A stretch of 64,000 bases of DNA from Rhodococcus jostii RHA1. GTDB lineage: Bacteria > Actinomycetota > Actinomycetes > Mycobacteriales > Mycobacteriaceae. Below, one piece after another: positions 9,490 to 16,924 of this stretch. The stretch covers positions 248,001 through 312,000 of the forward strand of contig NC_008268.1 in NCBI RefSeq assembly GCF_000014565.1, in the 5' to 3' direction. Numbering within the stretch: the stretch's first letter is position 1; each line of letters opens with the position of its first letter. The translations under genes and the position numbers were made by a program. The notes beneath the pieces were generated by a model. That model had not been told where the DNA came from. It worked only from the letters and a program-made list of their open reading frames with translations, and ran no database searches.

Positions 9490-9905
9490 CTCCCACTCAG
9501 GCGACCGGCAGCCACGAGAGCAACCTCCGCGGCCTGTTGTCGCGGGCGGTCGAGTCCGTCGCCGAATGACCGAAAGAGCACGTTTACCGGCTCGTGGACG
9601 CGGTGCGCGGCCGCGTGACACGGTGACCCAGAAATTGCGGCAGAACATCCCCGAATGGATGGACACGCTCGTCGACGCGACCGCGCAAAGCGAGCGTGGA
9701 TGAAAGCCGGAATCGCAGGCATTCGGGCCGCCCTGACGGGTAAGAATCCGGTGTGGCCGCGATCAAAGCGCTGGTGTCCGGGTTGAGCGGCAAGGCCAAG
9801 GTCGCCCTTGTTCTCATCCTGACCCTCGAGGTCCTGCTCGCGCCGGTTCTCGTGGTCCTCCTGCTGGCGCTCGTCGTCGCGGCGGTGCGCGCCACTGCGC
9901 AGTGA
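9490..9905 (+). pseudogene. Decayed gene for a small membrane-anchored protein
   Basis: A coherent protein can be pieced together across at least three frames: SNLRGLLSRAVESVAE, PKEHVYRLVDAVRGRVT, VTQKLRQNIPEWMDTLVDATAQSERG, WMKAGIAGIRAALTGKNPVW and AAIKALVSGLSGKAKVALVLILTLEVLLAPVLVVLLLALVVAAVRATAQ, ending in a TGA at 9903-9905. The C-terminus is one long hydrophobic helix. Separate single-base changes break every junction. A short intact reading from GTG 9753 (50 residues) covers only the membrane helix. I do not recognise the family. It lies just before the gas-vesicle operon on the same strand. Confidence 0.5.
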
Positions 9906-9944
9906 AGCCTGAATTTAGAGTTTGACCGCGAACAGGGTTGCCGC

Positions 9945-10073
9945 TCAGTTGCTTTCGCTTTTCGGTACTCGATCGCACTCCCGACACAGCCCGCGTACAT
10001 GCGCTGCCGCGGGAAGTTGCTCGAACCAAGTCTTCTGCTGCTGGTTGAGTGTCTCGCGGCCGGGGTAGTCCAC
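9945..10073 (-). CDS. Possible 42-residue protein or gene remnant
   Basis: A short minus-strand reading from GTG 10073 gives VDYPGRETLNQQQKTWFEQL and on to HVRGLCRECDRVPKSESN. The residue choice looks protein-like and it ends in a C-x-x-C pair, but it is short, has a stop five codons upstream and has no clear ribosome binding site. It may be the tail of a lost gene. No function can be given. Confidence 0.2.
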   Translation of the reverse strand: MDYPGRETLNQQQKTWFEQLPAAAHVRGLCRECDRVPKSESN

Positions 10074-10095
10074 AAGCGGCGCCCCTTACCGCGCA

Positions 10096-10142
10096 CGGTT
10101 GTGCGACACATTTCCGAGGACGGTTCTGCGACACATTGCCGA
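10096..10142 (+). repeat. Two direct repeats upstream of the gas-vesicle operon
   Basis: A 22-base sequence, CGGTT-s-TGCGACACATT-k-CCGA, occurs at 10096-10117 and 10121-10142 with two mismatches and a 25-base period. The second copy ends 47 bases before the first gas-vesicle start codon. The position suits an operator, but the sequence could equally be the leftover of a mobile-element end. No clear -35/-10 pair was assigned. Confidence 0.5.
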
Positions 10143-10189
10143 AGTTGGCAAGCGGTGCGCCGGTGACTACTCGGTAAAGGGGTTCGACG

Positions 10190-10903
10190 ATGAAAACCAA
10201 AGGTCAGGTGGCATTGGCCGTCGGTGCGGGATACATGCTGGGCCGTACACACCGAATGAAAATGGCACTGATGCTCGCGGCCGCGGGTGCGACCGGACGC
10301 TTCCCCGGCGGGCCACGCGACTTACTGGAACGCGGGACGAAAATGCTCGCGAGCTCCCCCGAGTTCGCCAAGATCAGCGACTCGGTACGCGAGGAGCTGA
10401 TCAACGCGGCAAAGGCCGCAGCGGTCACGGCCGCAAGCCAGCGCATCAATTCTCTCAACAACCGGCTCCTGTCGAGCGGCGGAGAAGCCGTCGGCGACGT
10501 GGGCGACACCGTGGACGACACGGTGAGCGGTGTCGGCAACTCCGTAGGCAAGCTCAGCAGGGTCGGAAAACTCGGCCGTAAACGACGCGGCCGGTCGCAG
10601 GACGACGAGTACGACGAGTCCGAAGTCGACGAAGAGCAGGACGAACAGCCCGACGAACAGTACGCCGAAGAGGACGACGAGTACGAGGAGCCCGAGGAGG
10701 AAGAAGCCGCCGAGGAGGAACCCGCCCCTCGCAAGCGCCCCGCCGCGCGTCGACGGACTTCCAGCAGCGGTAGCTCCCGGCCGGCAGGCAGGTCGCGGAC
10801 CGCGAAATCCGACTTGGATGACGAAGAAGCTCCCACGCGCGGCCGCAAGACGCGGGCCAAAGCCACCACTGATTCAGCGCCCGTCCGACGGGCACGGAGG
10901 TGA
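10190..10903 (+). CDS. Gas-vesicle cluster protein, GvpY-like
   Basis: First gene of the gas-vesicle operon, 237 residues. The N-terminal 120 residues (VALAVGAGYMLGRTHRMKMALMLAAAGATG, then an amphipathic helical part with SSPEFAKISDSVREELINAAKAAAVTAASQRINSL) are followed by an acidic stretch of Glu/Asp repeats (about 138-178) and a basic Lys/Arg/Ser tail. In Streptomyces gas-vesicle clusters an accessory gene, gvpY, codes for a protein of this kind next to gvpZ; the naming here is by analogy. Its role in vesicle assembly is not established. ATG at 10190 is supported by the position of the hydrophobic start; the stop overlaps the start region of the next gene. Confidence 0.7.
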   Translation: MKTKGQVALAVGAGYMLGRTHRMKMALMLAAAGATGRFPGGPRDLLERGTKMLASSPEFAKISDSVREELINAAKAAAVTAASQRINSLNNRLLSSGGEAVGDVGDTVDDTVSGVGNSVGKLSRVGKLGRKRRGRSQDDEYDESEVDEEQDEQPDEQYAEEDDEYEEPEEEEAAEEEPAPRKRPAARRRTSSSGSSRPAGRSRTAKSDLDDEEAPTRGRKTRAKATTDSAPVRRARR

Positions 10904-10908
10904 TGGCG

Positions 10909-12090
10909 ATGACGAGCGCCGCGAAGAAACTACGAGAGGCCGCACCGGGTGACGGGGACGGATCGTCGAGCGTGCTGCAGGAAGCAATGCAGAGGCTGGT
11001 CGGCACGGTCGCCGAGAAGGCACTGTCCTCGGTCTCGGACAAGGTGGCGAACACCTCCGGGCGGCTCACCGAGTACGCCGAGAACGGCGGCGAAGGAGGG
11101 CTGCTCGCCGCCCTCACCGGTTCCGAGAAATCGGATGACGATGAGTCACCGGACGAGTCCGACACCGGTGGCGGCTGGTGGGAGGGCGCCAAGCAGACGG
11201 TCAAGGACAAGGCGTCCGACCTCAAGGACGCGGTCACCGGCGGTGGTGGTGGCGGTAGCGGAAAAGGCAAGAAGCTGAAGTTGACCAACATCGTCGAAAC
11301 GATCGATGTCGGGGTCCCGGTTCAGCTGGCCTACAACCAATGGACCCAATTCGCCGACTTTCCGTCGTTCATGAAGAAGGTCGAACGGGTCGAGCAGGAA
11401 GCGGACGAGAAGCTCGAGTGGAAGGCGCAGATCTTCTTGTCGCACCGAACCTGGGAAGCGACGATCCTCGAGCAGGTTCCCGACGAGCGGATCGTGTGGC
11501 GCTCGAAGGGCGCCAAGGGTTTCATCGACGGTGCGGTGACGTTCCACGAGGTGACCCCGGATCTCACCCGCATCGTTCTGATTCTCGAGTATCACCCGAA
11601 GGGGTTGTTCGAGAAGACGGGAAACCTCTGGCGTGCGCAGGGACGCCGAGCACGGCTGGAATTGAAACACTTTGCACGCCACGTCATGACGCAGTCGATC
11701 CTCCATCCCGACGACGTCGAGGGCTGGCGCGGAGAGATCCGGGACGGTCAGGTGGTCGAGCCCGAAGAGGACGAGGCGGAAACGGAAGACGAACAGGACG
11801 AAAGCCAGCCGGACGAGGGCGAAGAGGACGAGACCGAGGAGCCCGCCGAAACAGACGAGTACGAGGACGAGGAGCCCGAGGCAGAGGAAGACGAGGCTGA
11901 CGAGGCTGACGAGGGCGAGGGTGAAGACGAAGAGGAAGAGGAAGAGGAAGCACCCCCGCCGCCGAGACGCCGCGGTCGCCCACGCAAGACCGCGGCCGCC
12001 GCTGTGGACCAGGCCCCGAAACAGCGAGGTCGCCCACGCAAGGCAACGGCTACGAAGACCTCGAGCTCGCGACAAGGAGCACGGCGATGA
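10909..12090 (+). CDS. Gas-vesicle cluster SRPBCC protein with acidic tail and AT-hooks, GvpZ-like
   Basis: About 393 residues in three parts. Residues 1-120 are a low-complexity helical and Gly-rich region. Residues 125-285 are a polyketide cyclase/dehydrase-like SRPBCC domain ([38 protein letters not shown] ... [29 protein letters not shown]). A very acidic tail follows, interrupted near the end by two RGRPRK AT-hook motifs (RRRGRPRK and KQRGRPRK). SRPBCC proteins are part of actinomycete gas-vesicle clusters (gvpZ of Streptomyces), with unknown function. ATG 10909 is chosen since GGAGG lies eight bases upstream; GTG 10900 and ATG 10903 are in the same frame. Its TGA overlaps the ATG of gvpA. 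Confidence 0.75.
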   Translation: MTSAAKKLREAAPGDGDGSSSVLQEAMQRLVGTVAEKALSSVSDKVANTSGRLTEYAENGGEGGLLAALTGSEKSDDDESPDESDTGGGWWEGAKQTVKDKASDLKDAVTGGGGGGSGKGKKLKLTNIVETIDVGVPVQLAYNQWTQFADFPSFMKKVERVEQEADEKLEWKAQIFLSHRTWEATILEQVPDERIVWRSKGAKGFIDGAVTFHEVTPDLTRIVLILEYHPKGLFEKTGNLWRAQGRRARLELKHFARHVMTQSILHPDDVEGWRGEIRDGQVVEPEEDEAETEDEQDESQPDEGEEDETEEPAETDEYEDEEPEAEEDEADEADEGEGEDEEEEEEEAPPPPRRRGRPRKTAAAAVDQAPKQRGRPRKATATKTSSSRQGARR

Positions 12091-12500
12091 CGTCGATTCA
12101 ACCGGCGGGGGGAGGCGGCGGCGGAGTCAGCGGTGGTCCCAGCTCGAGTAGCCTCGCCGACGTCATCGACACCATCCTCGACAAGGGCCTGGTCATCGAC
12201 GCCTACGTGCGCGTCTCGCTGGTCGGCATCGAACTGCTGACGATCGACGCACGCGTCGTGGTCGCCAGTGTCGACACGTACCTGCGGTTCGCGGAGGCCG
12301 TGAACCGGCTCGAGATCGGCAGTGGCGAGCCGAAAGGCCTGACGGATCTGGTCGGGGACGTCACCGAGGGAGGCGCCAAATCGAAGACCAAGGGCGCGCT
12401 CGAGTCCGCCGGTGAGAAACTCGGCGACATCCTCGGCGGCGGAAAGGAAGAACCTGAGCGCGAACGCGTTTCGCGCAAGTCCACACGAGGTGACAAGTGA
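12087..12500 (+). CDS. gvpA: Gas vesicle structural protein GvpA
   Basis: 137 residues. The core (about residues 22-72: [50 protein letters not shown]) is the conserved GvpA sequence that stacks into the ribs of the gas-vesicle shell. It is longer than the usual 70-residue GvpA because of a Gly/Ser-rich start and a charged C-terminal tail of about 60 residues. The other GvpA-like proteins nearby (at 13840 and 15018) match the GvpJ and GvpS types, so this is the most likely main shell protein. It overlaps its upstream neighbour by ATGA and the next gene by one to four bases, showing translational coupling. Confidence 0.9.
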   Translation: MTSIQPAGGGGGGVSGGPSSSSLADVIDTILDKGLVIDAYVRVSLVGIELLTIDARVVVASVDTYLRFAEAVNRLEIGSGEPKGLTDLVGDVTEGGAKSKTKGALESAGEKLGDILGGGKEEPERERVSRKSTRGDK

Positions 12501-13288
12501 TGTCTACGTCGAATGAGAACACCGACTCAGCTGAGGAGCCGCGCACCAGCGGTGTCTACGTGTACGGCATCGTGCCCGCGGACGTACAAGCCGAAGAGGA
12601 CGCTGTCGGCGTGTGTGACGGACCGGTCAGCATCGTCAAGCACGGCGACATCGCAGCGCTCGTGAGCGAGATCTCGGTGGACAGGCCGCTCGGCAAGCCC
12701 GAGGACCTCCGAACCCATGCGCACGTGCTGGACGGCACGTCGCGTGTGGCCCCGGTGTTACCGCTTCGTTTCGGGGCGGTCATGACTGATGAAGGGGCCG
12801 TCGAGGAAGAGTTGCTCGCAGCACACGCCGACGAGTTCGCCGCGGCGTTGAAGGAACTCGAAGGCCGAGCACAGTACGTGGTGAAGGGGCGATACGTCGA
12901 GCAGGCGATCCTCGAGGAAATAATCGAAGAGAACGAGCAGGCGAGCAAACTGCTCGGCGCGATCCGCGATCAGCCCGAGGAGACCACCCGCGACGCCCGC
13001 ATGGCCCTCGGCGAGATCGTGAGTAACGCCATCGAAGCCAAACGCGACGAAGACACCCAGAAGGTGGTCGAGGCACTCGAGTCGCTGTCCGATTCGGTCA
13101 ACGTCCGGGAACCGACGCATGAGGAGGAGGCCGCGCAAGTAGCCGCCCTCGTCGAAGTCGCGCGGCAGGAAGAACTCGAGAAGGCAGTGGGAGAGCTGGC
13201 CGAGCAGTGGGACGGCCGGGTCGACATGCGCCTGCTCGGACCGCTCGCCGCCTACGACTTCGTGGTGACGCAGAAGCCGGAGGGCTGA
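12500..13288 (+). CDS. gvpF: Gas vesicle protein GvpF (GvpF/GvpL family)
   Basis: 262 residues with the two-part GvpF/L fold. The N-terminal half has GVYVYGIVPADVQ and GDIAALVSEISVDRPLGKPEDLRTHAHVLDG with VAPVLPLRFGAVM; a long charged helical part (residues 110-225) precedes the C-terminal motif GPLAAYDFV. GvpF/L proteins are minor components or assembly factors that bind GvpA and take part in nucleating the vesicle. ATG at 12500 overlaps the gvpA stop (TGATG) and has GAGG ahead of it; a GTG one codon earlier is possible. The choice of F rather than L follows gene order (after gvpA, before gvpG). Confidence 0.85.
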   Translation: MSTSNENTDSAEEPRTSGVYVYGIVPADVQAEEDAVGVCDGPVSIVKHGDIAALVSEISVDRPLGKPEDLRTHAHVLDGTSRVAPVLPLRFGAVMTDEGAVEEELLAAHADEFAAALKELEGRAQYVVKGRYVEQAILEEIIEENEQASKLLGAIRDQPEETTRDARMALGEIVSNAIEAKRDEDTQKVVEALESLSDSVNVREPTHEEEAAQVAALVEVARQEELEKAVGELAEQWDGRVDMRLLGPLAAYDFVVTQKPEG

Positions 13289-13291
13289 CCG

Positions 13292-13546
13292 ATGGGTCTG
13301 CTGTCGTTCATTGCCACGCTGCCACTCGCCCCCGTTCGTGGGGTGATCTCGCTGGCCGAGTTGATTCAGCGACAGGTCGAGGAGGAAGCCCACAATCCCG
13401 CGAGTGCGCGGCGTGCTCTCGAGGAACTGGAGGACGCGCGCGCGGCAGGCGAGATTTCCGCCGAGGAGGAAGAGCAGGCCCAGCAGGCCATCCTCGACCG
13501 GATGACCGGGACGGCACGGCCGCCCTCCGGTACGGAGAAGGAGTGA
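13292..13546 (+). CDS. gvpG: Gas vesicle protein GvpG
   Basis: 84 residues, the normal size of GvpG. It opens with a hydrophobic segment (MGLLSFIATLPLAPVRGVISLAELIQ) and continues as a charged helix with the family pattern EEEAHNPASARRALEELEDARAAGEISAEEEEQAQQAILDRM. GvpG is a small accessory protein that interacts with GvpF/L and other minor proteins during vesicle assembly. It starts three bases after the gvpF stop and ends six bases before gvpO, so all are on one transcript. Confidence 0.9.
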   Translation: MGLLSFIATLPLAPVRGVISLAELIQRQVEEEAHNPASARRALEELEDARAAGEISAEEEEQAQQAILDRMTGTARPPSGTEKE

Positions 13547-13552
13547 CCTGCG

Positions 13553-13843
13553 ATGGCAGAAGAGCAGCCACCTCCGTTGCCGGCACCCGAGATCGCCGAG
13601 ATCGCAACGCATGACATTGCGCAGTTGACCGGCAAGAAACCGCTGGGTGCGACATCGGTCATGCCGACCGACGACGGCTGGACGGTGGAGGTGGAGGTAG
13701 TCGAGGATCGGCGAATCCCGTCGTCGACGGACATGCTCGCGATGTACGAGGTGGTGTTGGATCTGGACGGAGAGCTGTTGTCCTACCGCAGAACCCGCCG
13801 CTATATTCGCGGTGTCGGTGACAGTGGGAGCGCGTCGTCATGA
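13553..13843 (+). CDS. gvpO: Gas vesicle protein GvpO
   Basis: 96 residues. The pattern AQLTGKKPLGATSVMPTDDGWTVEVEVVEDRRIPSSTDMLAMYEVVLDLDGELLSYRRTRRYIRG is the conserved GvpO core, a small alpha/beta domain. GvpO is needed for vesicle formation in haloarchaea and is the usual first gene of Streptomyces clusters; here it sits between gvpG and gvpJ instead. The last four bases overlap the next start codon (ATGA). Confidence 0.88.
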   Translation: MAEEQPPPLPAPEIAEIATHDIAQLTGKKPLGATSVMPTDDGWTVEVEVVEDRRIPSSTDMLAMYEVVLDLDGELLSYRRTRRYIRGVGDSGSASS

Positions 13844-14247
13844 CCATCACCGGCGGCGGTGCGAGCAACCTTCCGCAGAGCTCGGGCGGCGGAATGGGCG
13901 GCGGGCATCAGTCGACGAACCTCGGCGAGATTCTCGAGCGGGTGCTCGACAAGGGGCTCGTGATCGCCGGAGACATCCAAGTCAACCTGCTCGATATCGA
14001 ACTGCTGACCATCAAGGTGCGCCTGGTGATCGCCTCTCTGGAGACCGCGAAGGAGGTGGGCATCGATTGGTGGGAGCACGACCCCTGGCTGACCGGCAAG
14101 AACAGCGACGTCGAACTCGAGAACCGGAAGCTGCGGGAGCGGATCGCCGAACTCGAGTCCGACAGGTCGGTCCGCCCTGCCGTCCAGGCCGCCGACACGG
14201 TCGAGGTCGAGGGGAAACGTCGGAAGCCCCGCAATGACCGCGGATGA
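13840..14247 (+). CDS. gvpJ: Gas vesicle protein GvpJ
   Basis: 135 residues with a GvpA-like core (NLGEILERVLDKGLVIAGDIQVNLLDIELLTIKVRLVIASLETAKEVGIDWWEHDPWL). The motif VIAGDI-NLLDIELLTIK and the following GIDWWEHDP are the signature of GvpJ, a minor GvpA homologue thought to sit at the vesicle tips and to help start the shell. A coiled-coil stretch (VELENRKLRERIAELES) and a basic tail follow. It overlaps gvpO by four bases and gvpL by fourteen. Confidence 0.88.
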   Translation: MTITGGGASNLPQSSGGGMGGGHQSTNLGEILERVLDKGLVIAGDIQVNLLDIELLTIKVRLVIASLETAKEVGIDWWEHDPWLTGKNSDVELENRKLRERIAELESDRSVRPAVQAADTVEVEGKRRKPRNDRG

Positions 14248-15013
14248 GGGTGTCTGGCTGTACAGCATCACCACCGACAGGATCGGCGACGCACAACTCG
14301 CCGGAGTCACCGGCGTGGCAGGCGAGCCGGTCCGCGCTGTGTCGTCGGCTGGTCTCGTCGCGGTGGTGGGAACGGTGAGCCTGAGCGAATTCGGGCAGGA
14401 ACCGCTGCAGCGCAACCTCGAGGACCTCGACTGGCTTGCGGCAACCGCGAGAGCACACGACGCGGTGGTGGCTGCCGTGTTGCGCTGCGGTCCCACCGTT
14501 CCGTTGCGACTGGCAACCCTCTACCTCGACGACGATCGCGTTCGCCTCCTCCTCGACGAAAGACAGGACGAGTTCGGCGCAACGCTGCGTCGGGTGACCG
14601 GACGAAGCGAGTGGGGTGTCAAAGCGTACGGAGACGCGAAGGCCCTGGCGCAGAACGTGAAGGAGGATCCCGCCGCGACGGGTGCGGCAGGCAAGGGGAC
14701 CGCGTACCTACTGCGTCGCCGTGCGGAGTTGAGCGCACAGCAAGACGTCGAACGCCGGGCGGCCGGCCACGCGGACGAGATTCACTCCGCCCTCCTGGGC
14801 CATGCCGTCGACGGGGTTCGACGGCAGGTCACCGATCCGGTGCTGACCGGGAAACGGGCCTGGATGATCTTCAACGGCACCTACCTCGTCGACGACGAGC
14901 GGGTCGACGACTTCGCTGCGCTCGTTTCGGCACTCGACACCGCACGCCCCGGCATCACACTGGACCTGACCGGACCGTGGCCGCCGTACTCCTTCGCCGG
15001 GATCGACGGGTGA
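14234..15013 (+). CDS. gvpL: Gas vesicle protein GvpL (GvpF/GvpL family)
   Basis: 259 residues, second GvpF/L family member of the operon. Seen are EGVWLYSITTDRI, GLVAVVGTVSLSEFG, the His-containing ARAHDAVVAAVLRCGPTVPLRLATLY and the C-terminal GPWPPYSFAG, all conserved in the family. The central helix carries WGVKAYGDAKAL. It is only distantly similar to the GvpF at 12500. The L name follows from the place between gvpJ and gvpS, as in Streptomyces. The start overlaps the end of gvpJ. Confidence 0.85.
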   Translation: MTADEGVWLYSITTDRIGDAQLAGVTGVAGEPVRAVSSAGLVAVVGTVSLSEFGQEPLQRNLEDLDWLAATARAHDAVVAAVLRCGPTVPLRLATLYLDDDRVRLLLDERQDEFGATLRRVTGRSEWGVKAYGDAKALAQNVKEDPAATGAAGKGTAYLLRRRAELSAQQDVERRAAGHADEIHSALLGHAVDGVRRQVTDPVLTGKRAWMIFNGTYLVDDERVDDFAALVSALDTARPGITLDLTGPWPPYSFAGIDG

Positions 15014-15017
15014 GCAC

Positions 15018-15227
15018 ATGAGCGAGATGGTCCCCGCGGACGACACTCGCCGCATCGCGCTCGTCGATCTGCTCGATCGGGTGCTCGGCGGCGGCGTCGT
15101 CATCACCGGTGAGATCACCCTGTCGCTCGCCGACGTCGACATGGTCCGAATCTCACTGCGCACACTCATCGCTTCGGTCAGCGCACTCGTCCCCGACCCG
15201 GTCGGGCCGGAGCCCACCGATGACTGA
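15018..15227 (+). CDS. gvpS: Gas vesicle protein GvpS
   Basis: A 69-residue GvpA-related protein: IALVDLLDRVLGGGVVITGEITLSLADVDMVRISLRTLIASV. It keeps the GvpA helix-strand-strand-helix layout, but with GGG in the place of DKG and a short tail, which fits GvpS, a minor shell homologue of Bacillus and actinomycete clusters. It starts four bases after gvpL and overlaps gvpK by eight bases. Confidence 0.82.
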   Translation: MSEMVPADDTRRIALVDLLDRVLGGGVVITGEITLSLADVDMVRISLRTLIASVSALVPDPVGPEPTDD

Positions 15228-15552
15228 GCCCGAGCCCGTCGATTCGGATGCACCGACCGACATCGGTCGCCGGGTTCTGCCGCAGCGAATCGACGCCGAC
15301 CCCGAATCCGTCGAGAAGGGCCTGGTCACCCTGGTCCTGACGATCGTCGAACTACTGCGCCAACTGATGGAACGGCAGGCGATACGCCGAGTCGAGCACG
15401 GCGATCTCACCGACGAGCAGATCGAACGCATCGGCACGACACTCATGCTACTCGAGGAGCGAATGGCCGAGTTGCGTGAGCATTTCGATCTCACCCCCGA
15501 GGACCTGAACATCGATCTCGGACCGCTGGGGCCGCTGCTGTCGAACGAATAG
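15220..15552 (+). CDS. gvpK: Gas vesicle protein GvpK
   Basis: 110 residues. RIDADPESVEKGLVTLVLTIVELLRQLMERQAIRRVEHGDLTDEQIERIGTTLMLLEERMAELREHFDLTPEDLNIDLGPLGPLL is the standard GvpK sequence with its two helices and the LNIDLGPLG end. GvpK is required for proper vesicle growth. ATG at 15220 lies inside the end of gvpS, showing coupling. It is the last gene of the operon; only 21 bases separate its stop from the convergent CsbD gene. Confidence 0.9.
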   Translation: MTEPEPVDSDAPTDIGRRVLPQRIDADPESVEKGLVTLVLTIVELLRQLMERQAIRRVEHGDLTDEQIERIGTTLMLLEERMAELREHFDLTPEDLNIDLGPLGPLLSNE

Positions 15553-15573
15553 TCCGGGCTCTCCGCGGTTCGA

Positions 15574-15768
15574 TCAATGCTTGAGGGCGTTCTTGATCTT
15601 CTTGCCCGCATCCTTGACCTTGTCTCCCATCTGCTTGGCATTGCCCTTGGCCTGCTCCTTGCTCCCCTCGGCTTCGAGGTGGGCATTCCCCGTGGCCCTG
15701 CCGACAGCCTTCTTGGCGGCGCCTTCGGCGGTTTCGACCTTGTGCCGGATCTTCTTTCCCATGTTCAT
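15574..15768 (-). CDS. CsbD family stress-response protein
   Basis: 64 residues, highly charged and Lys/Ala/Gly-rich: MGKKIRHKVETAEGAAKKAVGRATGNAHLEAEGSKEQAKGNAKQMGDKVKDAGKKIKNALKH. The repeated GxAxxxAKGxxKxxxGKA pattern is that of CsbD proteins, small cytoplasmic general-stress proteins of unknown mechanism. ATG at 15768 and ATG at 15762 are both possible; the frame runs on upstream but with unlike composition. Confidence 0.8.
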   Translation of the reverse strand: MNMGKKIRHKVETAEGAAKKAVGRATGNAHLEAEGSKEQAKGNAKQMGDKVKDAGKKIKNALKH

Positions 15769-15865
15769 GACGACGTCCCGTCCTCTGTGATCCGTTCCGT
15801 TTTCGCGATCACCAACTTCAGTCAACTCGTCCACAGCGCCGCTGTCGAGAACCTCGATCGCGTCG

Positions 15866-16924
15866 TCACCGTCGCAGCAACAATGCACTGTCTCCGAACT
15901 CGTGCCACAGGTAGCCACGTGCGAGCGCCTCGTCGTAGGCACGACGGACGGCCTTCTCCCCCACCACCGATTCGAGCAGCATCAGGTGTGACGCCCCCGG
16001 TGCGTGCCAGCCCGTGATCAGGCCGTCCACGACCAGGGTCGGCCTACCCGCACTCAGCACCAGGTCCGTCCAGCCGGCGCCCGCCACCGCCATGCCGCCC
16101 GAAGTGGCCGCGGTCTCGAGGGCCCTGGTCACGGTGGTTCCGACCGCGATGACGCGGCCTCCGGCGGCACGCCGGTCGTTGACCAGCCGCGCCGTCTGCT
16201 CCGGCACCTCGAACCGCTCCGGGATCGGCGGCTCCCCTCGCTCCGGCGAGGAGACCCCCGTGTGCAACAGGATCGGTGCCACCACCACCCCCGAGGTCGC
16301 GAGGTCGGTAACCATCGAATGAGTGAACGGCCTAGCGGCGCTGGCCATCTCGGCGCTTCCACCGGTGCGACCGAAGATCGTCTGGTACGAGGACAGGGGC
16401 CAGCGTTCGTGGACGTACGCGTAGGTGATCGGACGGCCCGAGGTGGCGAGCAGTTCCGCGGCTACGTCCGCGACGCCGTCGATCGAGGCCCGCCACAACC
16501 TGGTCGACCCGAGAGGCCAGGGTTTCACGAGCGTCGCAACGACACCGCGCGGCAGAATGATCCGCGTTCCCGCCGCAATCGTGTCGAGGGCGCCGGAGAC
16601 CGGTCCCGGCGCTCGCACCTCGACCGCCCAGTCTCCGTCCGCGAGATCGGTCGAGAAGTGCACGACCACAGGTCCGACCGCGTCGACGGTCCCGTCCACC
16701 GCCGCCGCCAGTGTCGACGACGCGTTCACCACCACCACGTCGCCCGGCCGCAGGAAACGCGGCAGGTCGTGAAATCTGCTGTGTTCCACCCTGCCCCGAT
16801 CGGACACCAGCATTCGCACCGAGTCGCGCAGCAGCCCCCGGCTCTCCGGTGGGCCACTCGCCTCCAATCGCTGAGGCAGCACGAACCGGAACTCGGCCGC
16901 GGAGGGGATGCGTGCGCGGGTCAC
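15866..16924 (-). CDS. queA: S-adenosylmethionine:tRNA ribosyltransferase-isomerase (QueA family)
   Basis: 352 residues, usual QueA length. Family motifs are readable: HSRFHDLPRFLRPGDVVVVNASSTLAAA, PITYAYVHERWPLSSYQTIFGRTGGSAEMASAARPFT, VVAPILLHTGVSSPE and GWHAPGASHLMLLESVVG. QueA moves the ribosyl part of SAM to 7-aminomethyl-7-deazaguanine in tRNA to make epoxyqueuosine. Many actinobacteria with this gene seem to lack the rest of the queuosine pathway, and none of it is in the window, so the real substrate may differ. Its ATG overlaps the stop of the upstream SDR gene by four bases (ATGA), so the two form an operon. Confidence 0.85.
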   Translation of the reverse strand: MTRARIPSAAEFRFVLPQRLEASGPPESRGLLRDSVRMLVSDRGRVEHSRFHDLPRFLRPGDVVVVNASSTLAAAVDGTVDAVGPVVVHFSTDLADGDWAVEVRAPGPVSGALDTIAAGTRIILPRGVVATLVKPWPLGSTRLWRASIDGVADVAAELLATSGRPITYAYVHERWPLSSYQTIFGRTGGSAEMASAARPFTHSMVTDLATSGVVVAPILLHTGVSSPERGEPPIPERFEVPEQTARLVNDRRAAGGRVIAVGTTVTRALETAATSGGMAVAGAGWTDLVLSAGRPTLVVDGLITGWHAPGASHLMLLESVVGEKAVRRAYDEALARGYLWHEFGDSALLLRR

